From the NCBI GenBank assembly GCA_963663265.2, contig CAXXXM010000001.1:1-64000 (forward strand): DNA of 64,000 nucleotides, in the 5' to 3' direction. The DNA comes from JAEXOD01 sp963663265. Its GTDB lineage: Bacteria; Bacteroidota; Ignavibacteria; Ignavibacteriales; Melioribacteraceae. Under the pieces are notes generated by a model. It saw only the letters and a program-made list of their open reading frames with translations, did no database searches and had not been told where the DNA came from. How positions within the stretch are numbered: position 1 is the first letter of the stretch; each line of letters opens with the position of its first letter. Positions 22,681 to 31,328 of this stretch are shown in pieces. Made by a program: the position numbers and the translations under genes.

Positions 22681-24813
22681 ATGTCTCGATTTGAACAATT
22701 GTTTAATGAGGCTTATAACTATTACAAAAGTGAAAAATTAGAGTTAGCATTAGCAACTATTAATAAAGCCGAAGCCCTGCCAAAAGAAATGAGCAGTGGT
22801 AAAATGAGCATTGAAGAATTAGAATTATTCAAAGCGTCAATATTATTCCTCTTGGGTGATTTAGAAAAATCGCAACTTTATTATGGAAAAGTGTTATCAA
22901 AACAGCCTAATTCCGCTGAAGCCTGCATTGGTTTAGGGCGTACTTATTATGCTGCGAACATGGGAGATGAAGCAAAAGTAATGTTTGAATGGGCTGCTAA
23001 AAATGAACCTGAAAACTCAACAGCTGTTAGTTCATTGGAATCAATTAATTTAGTGCTTGGATACCCAAAAGAACATAATAGTTTATTGATTGAAGAACAA
23101 CCAGCAGTTTTAAATGAAAGAAGAGATTTTAATGTTCTATTTGATAATATTTATGACAAATTTTTAGCCGATGAATATGAAACTGCTTTAAGTGAAATTG
23201 ATAAAGTTGAAAAATTATTTGTTGAAGATTTGAATATGCTAAAGGGCAATATTTTTTTAGCTACTGATGATTTAGATGATTGTAAAGTTTGTTTTGAAAA
23301 AGTAATTAAAGCAAATCCTTCCTCAATAGCAGCATATAATGGTTTGGCAAAAATGTATGCTAACAAAAACATGTTTCAAGATGCTAAAGCAATGTATGAA
23401 TTAGCCTTAAAAATTGACCCCAAAGATGATTTTGCGGTATTAGGTTTATCTGAGGCAAATGAAAAACTTGGACTTCCTCCAGTTCATAGTATATACACAT
23501 TTTTGGCTGATAAACAAATTTCTAATGAAATAAACGAGTCACTTAATGAAGCCTATTCGTTATTTGAAGATGGAAAATATCAAGAATCAATCGATAAATT
23601 AACTTTGGTTGAAAACAAAATCCAGAACTCACATGAAGAGAAAAAAAACGAATTATTGAGCAGTATATTAAACTTTAAAGGTTTTAATTACTTGTCATTA
23701 ATGAAATTAGACGAAGCCCATAGTACATTTGAATTTTCTCTTAGATTAAATCCTGGTAGTTCTCAAGCTTGTGCAGGTTTGGGAGAATACTTTTATTTAA
23801 AGAATCAAGATAAAGAATCAAAAACCATGTTTGAATGGTCAGTAAAAAATAATCCCGAAAATTATTTTGCCATTCAAGGATTAGCTAAAGTGAACAAAAT
23901 ATTTGATTTACCTTTAGACCATAATAGTTTGGATTTGGGAATTCCGGAAGAAATAAATGATGAATTTATTGATCTTGTTACCGGTGCTTATTCGGACTTT
24001 GATAATAAAAACTTTTTAGCTGCCGTAGGAAAAATTGAAAGAGCAATAAATTTGGTTCTTTCCGTAACCGATGAAGTTGATTCAAAGAAACAGCTTGTTA
24101 GTTTGTATAATTTTAAGGGTTTTAATCATTTAAGTTTGGGTGAAAACAAAAAAGCAAAAGAATGTTTTGAATATTCATTAGAAAAGAACTCAAGTTCATC
24201 ACAAGCAGCAGCAGGGTTGGGCGAAATATTATATTTGGAAGGGAAAGATCAGGAAGCAAAAACAATGTTTGAATATGCATTGCAATATGAGCCACGTAAT
24301 ACATTTGCAATAAGCGGTCTTACAAAGGCAAACAAATCTCTTGGATTAGCTGAAAATGATAACACTTTAATTCCAAAAATTAAAAAAGATAAGACCGTAA
24401 AAATTGGTGAATTAATTGATTCGGCATATATAGCTTTACAAGAAAAGAATTATAACGAAACGGTTAAGTTGCTATCAGAAGCTGAATTTATTGTTGAGGA
24501 TAATTTTAATAAAGAAGAAAGTTATGAGACTATTGCAAAAATAAATAACTTTAAGGGTTTTGCTCTCCTTTCTTTAGAAAAAGTTGGTGATGCAAAAGAA
24601 TGTTTTGAAAAAGCTTTGCAACTGATTCCTAATTCTTCACAGGCTTGTGCCGGTTTAGGTGAAGTTTTTTATCTTAGTGGAAAAGATAACGAAGCAAAAG
24701 TAATGTTCCAGTGGTCAATTAAAAATAATGCCCAAAACAAATATGCAACTGTTGGCTTGGCAAAAGTTAATAAGGTGTTGGGACTTCCTGAAAATGATAA
24801 CTCACTGGTATAA
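22681..24813 (+). CDS. TPR protein built of five copies of one module
   Basis: 710 aa, no enzyme motif, no signal peptide and no membrane segment. It consists of five modules of about 130-150 residues, each with roughly three TPR-like hairpins. Each module ends with a variant of LGLPENDNSL (near residues 132, 268, 415, 557 and 705). The repeated core reads SSQACAGLGEVFYL...EAKTMFEW. The Shine-Dalgarno GGAGG lies 5 nt before the ATG. It sits inside the transferase operon, 13 nt before a GT2 gene. TPRs bind proteins, so a scaffold for the surrounding enzymes or a glycosylation acceptor/partner is plausible. No function is established by the sequence. Confidence 0.85.
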   Translation: MSRFEQLFNEAYNYYKSEKLELALATINKAEALPKEMSSGKMSIEELELFKASILFLLGDLEKSQLYYGKVLSKQPNSAEACIGLGRTYYAANMGDEAKVMFEWAAKNEPENSTAVSSLESINLVLGYPKEHNSLLIEEQPAVLNERRDFNVLFDNIYDKFLADEYETALSEIDKVEKLFVEDLNMLKGNIFLATDDLDDCKVCFEKVIKANPSSIAAYNGLAKMYANKNMFQDAKAMYELALKIDPKDDFAVLGLSEANEKLGLPPVHSIYTFLADKQISNEINESLNEAYSLFEDGKYQESIDKLTLVENKIQNSHEEKKNELLSSILNFKGFNYLSLMKLDEAHSTFEFSLRLNPGSSQACAGLGEYFYLKNQDKESKTMFEWSVKNNPENYFAIQGLAKVNKIFDLPLDHNSLDLGIPEEINDEFIDLVTGAYSDFDNKNFLAAVGKIERAINLVLSVTDEVDSKKQLVSLYNFKGFNHLSLGENKKAKECFEYSLEKNSSSSQAAAGLGEILYLEGKDQEAKTMFEYALQYEPRNTFAISGLTKANKSLGLAENDNTLIPKIKKDKTVKIGELIDSAYIALQEKNYNETVKLLSEAEFIVEDNFNKEESYETIAKINNFKGFALLSLEKVGDAKECFEKALQLIPNSSQACAGLGEVFYLSGKDNEAKVMFQWSIKNNAQNKYATVGLAKVNKVLGLPENDNSLV

Positions 24814-24826
24814 TCAATAGGAATTT

Positions 24827-26362
24827 ATGACTGAATTAAAAGCAGCTCCTATTTTAACATTATCCATGATTGTTAAAAATGAGGAAAAGTATTTAGAAGA
24901 ATGCTTGGATTCAATAAAGGATCTGGCTGATGAAATTGTTATTGTTGATACAGGCTCAACAGATAAGACTGTTGAAATAGCAAAAAAATTTAATGCAAAA
25001 ATATATGATTTTAATTGGATTAATGACTTTTCAGCTGCCAGAAATTTTGCATTATCAAAATCGAATGGTAAATGGATTCTCTATTTAGATGCTGATGAGC
25101 GTTTAAAAGCTGATAGTATATCTTTATTAAAAAATCATATCAATAATAGTAATAATGCTGCTTTATGTAATGTAATTAGTTTAGGTTCAAGTCAAGGAAG
25201 CAGTAATATAATGCAATATGCTCGCTTATTCCCCAATAATAAGAGTCTCCAGTTTGAAGGAGCAGTTCATGAACAAATAGAACCTGCATTAATTAAAAAT
25301 GGGTATTTATTAGAGAAAACAAAGATTGAAATTATTCATTTAGGGTATGATGTAAATAACAATATTCTAATTGAAAAAGCTAAAAGGAATCTTGAACTTC
25401 TATTAAAAGACTATTTAAAAAATCCGTCTGGCTATAAAGCTTTTCATATTGGTTCAACATTTATTGTTTTAAACGAATTTGAAAAAGCAATTAATTATTT
25501 TCATGAAGCAATAAAAGATGAAAGGTTGGAATCTAACCATAAGGCTCACTGTTACAGATATTTAGCTGCCTATGAATTGAATGTTAGTAAAAACATTGAT
25601 AATGCTTTGTCTTATGCGGTTGATGGGTGTAAATTAAATGCAAAACAACCTTTGTTAAATGTTATATTGAGTAATATTTATTTATATAAAGGTGAATTTA
25701 GAGAATCAGAAAAGTATTGTAATTTGGCATATAAATATAATATTGAAGCAAAAGAAGATAGCTTGAATTCTTTTGAAATAATAATTGAAGAAACACTTTT
25801 GTTACAGCATATTGTAAATATTTCAGTGCTAACAGTAAACAGAAATCTTTTTAATGAATATTATAAAAAGCTGCTAAATTTTGAAATTGAAAAAAAATGG
25901 AAAGATATCTTTGAGTTCTTTAATGGATTATTTACAGATACCATTGTTGAGGAAAGTTTAGTAGCCGATGTTATTAAAGATGTAACTAACGAGTATTTGG
26001 ATGCTGTAAATGTACTAATCCAATCGTATAATAATATAGAAAGTAAATTAATGATATTGGAGAACTTAAAAAAACTTAACCCAACTAATCTGGGAGTTCT
26101 TTTCAATTATGGTGATTTACTTTTTAGATTAGAAAAAGATGATGAAGCATTAAATGTCTTTAATGCATATTACGAACTTGATAAATCGAATCCGCTTGTT
26201 ATAAATTCCTTGATTGCTCTTAATTTCAAACTGAATAAATTAAATAATTTACATGAGTTGTTGGAAAGTGCAATTGAAGTCTTTAAAAATGACAATGAGA
26301 TAGTAATAAAATTGACAGCACTAAAACAAAAACTACAAAATATTTTATTGCAAAATGGATAA
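24827..26362 (+). CDS. GT2 glycosyltransferase with TPR repeats
   Basis: 511 aa. The N-terminal 240 residues are a GT2 transferase of the SunS/'glycosyltransferase + TPR' type: LTLSMIVKNEEKYLEECLDS, EIVIVDTGSTDKTVEIAKKF, NDFSAARNFAL and ILYLDADER (DXD near residue 87). FEGAVHEQIEP near 143 is the HEQI motif of this subfamily. Residues about 200-511 are helical TPR-like repeats (HIGSTFIVLNEFEKAINYF and others). The subfamily includes peptide and protein glycosyltransferases, so a protein acceptor is a fair guess. It overlaps the next gene by 8 nt. Confidence 0.88.
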   Translation: MTELKAAPILTLSMIVKNEEKYLEECLDSIKDLADEIVIVDTGSTDKTVEIAKKFNAKIYDFNWINDFSAARNFALSKSNGKWILYLDADERLKADSISLLKNHINNSNNAALCNVISLGSSQGSSNIMQYARLFPNNKSLQFEGAVHEQIEPALIKNGYLLEKTKIEIIHLGYDVNNNILIEKAKRNLELLLKDYLKNPSGYKAFHIGSTFIVLNEFEKAINYFHEAIKDERLESNHKAHCYRYLAAYELNVSKNIDNALSYAVDGCKLNAKQPLLNVILSNIYLYKGEFRESEKYCNLAYKYNIEAKEDSLNSFEIIIEETLLLQHIVNISVLTVNRNLFNEYYKKLLNFEIEKKWKDIFEFFNGLFTDTIVEESLVADVIKDVTNEYLDAVNVLIQSYNNIESKLMILENLKKLNPTNLGVLFNYGDLLFRLEKDDEALNVFNAYYELDKSNPLVINSLIALNFKLNKLNNLHELLESAIEVFKNDNEIVIKLTALKQKLQNILLQNG

Positions 26363-29300
26363 CGAAGCCGAACTACTGGAGCTATTAGGCTGCTTAAAAA
26401 AATCCTCAATTCCCAATTCTGAAGATTTTATAATAAAATTTAAAACCAACCGAGTAAGTTTTGAAACCCTTGAAACATTAATTGAAGAATGCGAGAAAAA
26501 CAAAGAATATTTATTAAAAATTAGTTTGTTAAAGTTTGTTCTTAAACTAAATGATGATGCTGAAGTTTACTCGATGTTAGGGAACACTTATAAAAAGCTC
26601 AATGATTTTGAGAATGCAGAAATACATTACAATATTGCCATATCTAAAGATTCAAGTAATTTTATATTTCATTATAATAAAGGTGTCCTTTATTATGAAC
26701 TTGAACGTTATGAAGATGCTAAGATAAGTTTTTTAGAAAGTGCAATTTCCAACAAAAACTACTTTTTAGTGTTCTATAATTTGGGGAACACGTATACCAA
26801 ACTTGGGGATTATTCTAATGCAATTGAAGTATACAAAAGGGCTATTGAACTAAATAATAATTATGCTCCAAGTTATTATAATCTGGGGGTTGTTTATGAA
26901 AATGCAAAACTGCCGGATGAATCGTTAAAGTGTTACGATAGGGCTGTTAGTATTGATCCCGAAAATCCTTCATACCATTGGAATAGAGCGTTAATTTTGC
27001 TTTATTTAGGGATGTGCGAAGAAGGTTTTAAGGAATATGAGTGGCGATTAAAAAAAGCAAATTACAGATATAAATTTAATGGGAAAAGATGGACGGGCGA
27101 ATATGTTCCCGGTAAAAAACTATTTGTGTATTCTGAACAGGGCTTTGGGGATATAATATATTTTTCTCGGTTTTTGCAAATATTAAAAGAAAAAAATGCA
27201 TATGTTATTTTAGGAGTGAAAAAAGAGCTTATAAGTCTTTTTGAAATTAATAATCTGGCTGATGAATTAGTTGATATTGATGGGTTTACTTCTGATTTGC
27301 AATTTGATTATTATGTGTCTCTATTAAGTATCCCATCTATTGTTAACATTAGTTTGCATAAAAATAAAATTAGTTTCCCATATATTAGAATAAAATCACA
27401 AAACAAAGTATTACCGGATTTTCAATCTAATTTAAAATTAAAAATCGGTATTGTTTGGAAAGGGAATCCAGAACCAAAAGAGAACAGAGTACGTCACACA
27501 CAAATAAAATATTTTGAAAAAATATCTAACGAAAATATACAGTTGTATAGTTTTCAATTAGGCACAGAAAAAGATGAAATTGAAAATTGTAATATCTCAC
27601 TAATTGATTTGTCGAGTAAGATTACAAATTTTTTAGATACAGCTTTGTTTATCAATTATATGGATGTTATAGTTTCAGTAGATACTGGGTTTGTTCATTT
27701 AGCCGGAGCAATGAACAAAAAAACCTTTTTGCTTTTAGCAGATATACTCGACTGGCGATGGAGCGAAAAACAAGGTTGCAGTAAACAATATCCATCTGTT
27801 GAAATTATTCGTCAATCAGTAAGAGGTGACTGGGAGTCAGTATTTGATGAATTAAGTTTAAAGTTACAACAATGTTTTAAGCATAATTTCCCGGATAAGA
27901 ATGAACAAACATTAGATGCAGAAGAGTTTGACAAGTATGAAAGGACGGCAATAAACTATTTTAATAAAAATGAATTTGTAGAAGCTATCCGTTTTTTTGA
28001 AAAGTGTGAAGAATTTGACAGATTGAATGTAAGATTAATAAATAACTTAGGATTAGCCTATCAAAAAAACAATCAGATTAAAATTGCAGAAGAAAAATAC
28101 AAAAAAGCAATTTCGCTTAAAAAAGATTATTTTAATCCCTATTTGAATCTAATTGATTTATACTTAAATGAAGAAAATTTTAATTTAGTTGAGAGAACCA
28201 TTTCGGATGCAGTAGATGTATTTGGTTTGAATAACGAGTTAATTTTTTGCCGAGGAATACTTAACCACAAGCTGGGGAAATATGATGAGGCTGAAAAGTA
28301 TTATTTGGCATTAAGAAATTCAAATTATGAAAATCTAAATCTTGATATTAACTTGGGAATTCTTTATGATAAGATAGGACATCATCTGAAAGCAGCTAAT
28401 TTGTTTATGGAGGCAATAAGAAAATATCCTCATCAAGCCGACTTATATTTTCACTTAGGTAATATATATTCCAATTTTAACGAATATGAAAATGCATTAC
28501 ATTGGTATAAAAAAGCAATTGAACTCAATCCTCATTACATTGATGCGTATTTGAATATTGGGAGTTTATTGTTTAATGATAGGAAAATATTAGAAGCAAA
28601 AAAACTTTATGAAAAGATGATAGTTGATGGTATTGTAGATCATAGAGTATATTATAGTTTGGCAATTATTCTATATGAATTAAAAAACTATTCTGAAGCG
28701 ATGAAATACTTTGAAACATCATTAGTAATAGACCCTGATTGCATTGATACTCATGTAGGGTATTCGGAAACTCTATTAATTAAAGGTGACTTTGAGAGGG
28801 GTTGGAAAGAATATAGTTGGCGACTTAAGAAGGATAAACAGTACTATCAAATTATTAGTAAAATTCCAAAAAACTTGTCTGAAATTGAAGGTAAAAAAGT
28901 ATTAATAGCAGGTGAACAGGGGATTGGTGATAATATAATGTTTGGAAGATATTTACCACTAATGCTGAATATTGTCTCTTCTTTCTCGTTTTTACTGAGA
29001 AAAGACCTGCATAAGTTGTTTTTATATTCTTTAAGAGATTTAAATATAAAAATTTTGGATAAAGCAATATTTGATAACTATGATTATATAATTCCACTAT
29101 TATCATTGCCGGAATTATTTGGGACCAACACCGAAAATATACCGGCCACAAATTATATCAACTATGATTCAGAATTAAATAATAAGATTACGCAATACTT
29201 TGAAACAAATAGAATAAAGATTGGGATTTGTTGGAGAGGAAAATTAGAACCAAAGTATAATAGGAAAAGACATATTAGTTTAAAACAGTTGTTGATAGCC

Positions 29301-29675
29301 TTTGCAGAGGAAGAACATAATAAATTTTCTCTTTATAATTTACAATATGAATTCAATAAAGAAGAATCGGAATTGTTGGTAGATAACGATATAAGCAACA
29401 TTATGTCAGAAATTATTGATATATCTAAAACAGCATTACTAATAAAAAACATGGATTTAGTTATTACAGTAGATACGTCTATTGCACACTTGTCTGCATC
29501 AATGAATAAGCCAACATGGCTTATGTTACCATACTCTCCTGATTGGAGGTGGTTTACTGATATTAATTATTCGCCATGGTATAATATGGTTAAAATATTT
29601 AGGCAAAAAGAATTAGAAAGCTGGGATGATGTTATTACCCAGATAAAATATGAATTAAATAAACTTGAGAGATAG
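26355..29675 (+). CDS. Tandem TPR + GT9/GT41-like glycosyltransferase protein, duplicated
   Basis: 1106 aa in two similar halves. Half one has TPRs (about 30-215; YNLGNTYTKLGDYSNAIEVY) then a GT-B C-terminal unit: GKKLFVYSEQGFGDIIYFSR, KIGIVWKGNPEPKENRVRH and VSVDTGFVHLAGAMNKKTF. Half two repeats this: TPRs (about 535-820), KKVLIAGEQGIGDNIMFGRY, KIGICWRGKLEPKYNRKRH and ITVDTSIAHLSASMNKPTW. The EQGxGD and VDTxxxHLAGAM motifs are those of the common TPR-glycosyltransferase group related to heptosyltransferase GT9 and to O-GlcNAc transferase. The start overlaps the previous gene by 8 nt. With heptose-type genes upstream a heptose donor is attractive but not shown. Confidence 0.85.
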   Translation: MDNEAELLELLGCLKKSSIPNSEDFIIKFKTNRVSFETLETLIEECEKNKEYLLKISLLKFVLKLNDDAEVYSMLGNTYKKLNDFENAEIHYNIAISKDSSNFIFHYNKGVLYYELERYEDAKISFLESAISNKNYFLVFYNLGNTYTKLGDYSNAIEVYKRAIELNNNYAPSYYNLGVVYENAKLPDESLKCYDRAVSIDPENPSYHWNRALILLYLGMCEEGFKEYEWRLKKANYRYKFNGKRWTGEYVPGKKLFVYSEQGFGDIIYFSRFLQILKEKNAYVILGVKKELISLFEINNLADELVDIDGFTSDLQFDYYVSLLSIPSIVNISLHKNKISFPYIRIKSQNKVLPDFQSNLKLKIGIVWKGNPEPKENRVRHTQIKYFEKISNENIQLYSFQLGTEKDEIENCNISLIDLSSKITNFLDTALFINYMDVIVSVDTGFVHLAGAMNKKTFLLLADILDWRWSEKQGCSKQYPSVEIIRQSVRGDWESVFDELSLKLQQCFKHNFPDKNEQTLDAEEFDKYERTAINYFNKNEFVEAIRFFEKCEEFDRLNVRLINNLGLAYQKNNQIKIAEEKYKKAISLKKDYFNPYLNLIDLYLNEENFNLVERTISDAVDVFGLNNELIFCRGILNHKLGKYDEAEKYYLALRNSNYENLNLDINLGILYDKIGHHLKAANLFMEAIRKYPHQADLYFHLGNIYSNFNEYENALHWYKKAIELNPHYIDAYLNIGSLLFNDRKILEAKKLYEKMIVDGIVDHRVYYSLAIILYELKNYSEAMKYFETSLVIDPDCIDTHVGYSETLLIKGDFERGWKEYSWRLKKDKQYYQIISKIPKNLSEIEGKKVLIAGEQGIGDNIMFGRYLPLMLNIVSSFSFLLRKDLHKLFLYSLRDLNIKILDKAIFDNYDYIIPLLSLPELFGTNTENIPATNYINYDSELNNKITQYFETNRIKIGICWRGKLEPKYNRKRHISLKQLLIAFAEEEHNKFSLYNLQYEFNKEESELLVDNDISNIMSEIIDISKTALLIKNMDLVITVDTSIAHLSASMNKPTWLMLPYSPDWRWFTDINYSPWYNMVKIFRQKELESWDDVITQIKYELNKLER

Positions 29676-29679
29676 CCAA

Positions 29680-30567
29680 ATGTATATTGGAGAATTAGCC
29701 GCCCTTGCTACAGCAGTTTTGTGGTCAGGTACTTCAATTGCCTTTTCTGAGGCTTCAAAATTATTGGGCTCATCTTTAGTTAATTTAATACGCATGGTAG
29801 CCGGAATAATTTTTCTAACATTAACCTTGTTAGCTTTTAACATAGAAACAAGCCTTAACAATACTCAATGGGTTTATCTTATTATAAGTGGTGTTGTTGG
29901 AATAGCCATTGGCGATGCGTTTTTATTTAAGTCGTTCGATTTGATAGGTCCAAGGCTGAGTATGTTAATGATGTCCGTTGCACCAATAATTGCAGCAATT
30001 TTGGCATTCTTTTTCTTAAACGAAAATTTGTCACTTTGGGGTGTCGTTGGAATTGTTATTACTTTCATTGGAATTTTTATAGTAATTGCTCAAAAACAAG
30101 AAAAAACGGAGAGAAAATCCACAAAAGCAATTGGAGTTCTTTGTGCGTTTTTTGCTGCTGCTGGCCAAGGTTCCGGTTTAATATTTGCAAAAATAGCTTT
30201 TAATGAAGGTCCTATAAATGGTTTTTTTGCTACTTTTGTTCGTTTGTCCGCTTCTTTGATTGTTTTTTATCCTATTCTAATAATGTCAAAACGCTTAAAA
30301 AATCCCATTGAAAAAATAAAAAAGAGTCGAAAAGGATTAATTTATTCTTTGGTTGGAGCTTTTATTGGACCTTATTTGGGAATAACATTTAGTTTGATTG
30401 CAATTTCAAATACTTATGTCGGTATTGCTTCAACACTTATGTCAACAGTTCCTATTATTATGCTGCCGATAGTTTATTTCTTTTATAAAGAAAAATTATC
30501 ACTTTCTTCAATTTTGGGGGCTGTTGTTGCTGTATTGGGGGTTTCAGTACTATTTCTTAAGAATTAA
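29680..30567 (+). CDS. EamA/DMT-family membrane transporter
   Basis: 295 aa from the ATG at 29680, 4 nt after the preceding stop. A TTG at 29665 would overlap that stop and is less likely. About ten hydrophobic segments are arranged as two EamA halves (YIGELAALATAVLWSGTSIA at the start of the first and GVLCAFFAAAGQGSGLIFAK of the second). PVYFFY-like KEKLSLSSILGAVVAVLGV closes the second half. Members export amino acids, nucleotide sugars or other metabolites. Here it follows the transferases, so export of a sugar-linked compound is possible, but family members are too diverse to say. Confidence 0.85.
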   Translation: MYIGELAALATAVLWSGTSIAFSEASKLLGSSLVNLIRMVAGIIFLTLTLLAFNIETSLNNTQWVYLIISGVVGIAIGDAFLFKSFDLIGPRLSMLMMSVAPIIAAILAFFFLNENLSLWGVVGIVITFIGIFIVIAQKQEKTERKSTKAIGVLCAFFAAAGQGSGLIFAKIAFNEGPINGFFATFVRLSASLIVFYPILIMSKRLKNPIEKIKKSRKGLIYSLVGAFIGPYLGITFSLIAISNTYVGIASTLMSTVPIIMLPIVYFFYKEKLSLSSILGAVVAVLGVSVLFLKN

Positions 30568-30578
30568 TATATTATTAC

Positions 30579-31238
30579 ATGATTGATGATTTTATTGTTT
30601 GTGTTGTTACTTCAAGTAAAACTATAATTAACCTGCAAAAGTATTGCATTAATGAAAACTTTATTGCTAATAGAAAGTACTTTAAGTTAGCCTTAGTTAT
30701 TAATGGGATTGTGGATACTCTACCACGTTGTGTAGAAGATGTTGCCCCTGATTATTTATGGCAAAGACCCAACTTGGGTTACGATTTAGCCGGATTTGAT
30801 TTTCTAATTAAAAAACTGCCACTATTTAAATATTATTTATTACTTCACGATGACCATTGGTTTGTTGATAAAGAATGGGTTAAGAAATTTTTAGAATTGT
30901 ATTTTGAATATCCAGATGTTGGAGTTTGGGGGAATCTATTTCCGGCTGACAAATTTGTGCCAACGGATTATGAAAAATTTGTATCGTTGTTTAGAATAGG
31001 AAACTATATGTTGGATAAAGGCAAATATTTTTTACAAGGGTTAGCAGGTTTTTACAGGGGTGAAGTTGTAAGAGATTTGCTTAAACATGTAGATGGAATA
31101 CCACATGTTCATTTTAATAATAGAGAGTTCACTTCAATATTTGAAAGAATGCATAGTCTAAATATAACAAACCTCGGTTATACGATTGGTCAAATTCCTC
31201 CTGGATACGAACAGTATTTAAAACATAATAATTGGTAA
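30579..31238 (+). CDS. Glycosyltransferase-like protein of unknown function
   Basis: 219 aa, no close family recognised. The layout recalls a shortened GT-A fold: DDFIVCVVTSSKTIINL at the start, LGYDLAGFDFLI, and YYLLLHDDHWFVD near residue 88-100 in the place of a DXD motif. GLAGFYRGEVVRDLLKHV and the late NREFTSIFERMH follow. There is no signal peptide or membrane segment. It is the last gene of the sugar island, 11 nt after the transporter. A role in glycan synthesis is inferred from that and from the DDHW motif. Confidence 0.55.
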   Translation: MIDDFIVCVVTSSKTIINLQKYCINENFIANRKYFKLALVINGIVDTLPRCVEDVAPDYLWQRPNLGYDLAGFDFLIKKLPLFKYYLLLHDDHWFVDKEWVKKFLELYFEYPDVGVWGNLFPADKFVPTDYEKFVSLFRIGNYMLDKGKYFLQGLAGFYRGEVVRDLLKHVDGIPHVHFNNREFTSIFERMHSLNITNLGYTIGQIPPGYEQYLKHNNW

Positions 31239-31253
31239 TAAAAAATAATTATA

Positions 31254-31276
31254 CTTAGGAAACAGTATTACCTATA
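31254..31276. promoter_or_regulatory. Possible DtxR-type operator before the iron operon
   Basis: The sequence TTAGG (31255-31259) and its near mirror CCTAT (31271-31275) form an imperfect inverted repeat centred about 63 nt before the start of the DtxR-FeoA fusion gene. DtxR-family operators are often TTAGG..CCTAA palindromes. The arms match only in part, so this is a candidate only. Confidence 0.25.
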
Positions 31277-31328
31277 TATTTGTTTAAAACTTAAGTATAT
31301 TTAATAATAAGTTAAATTTGAGAATAGA

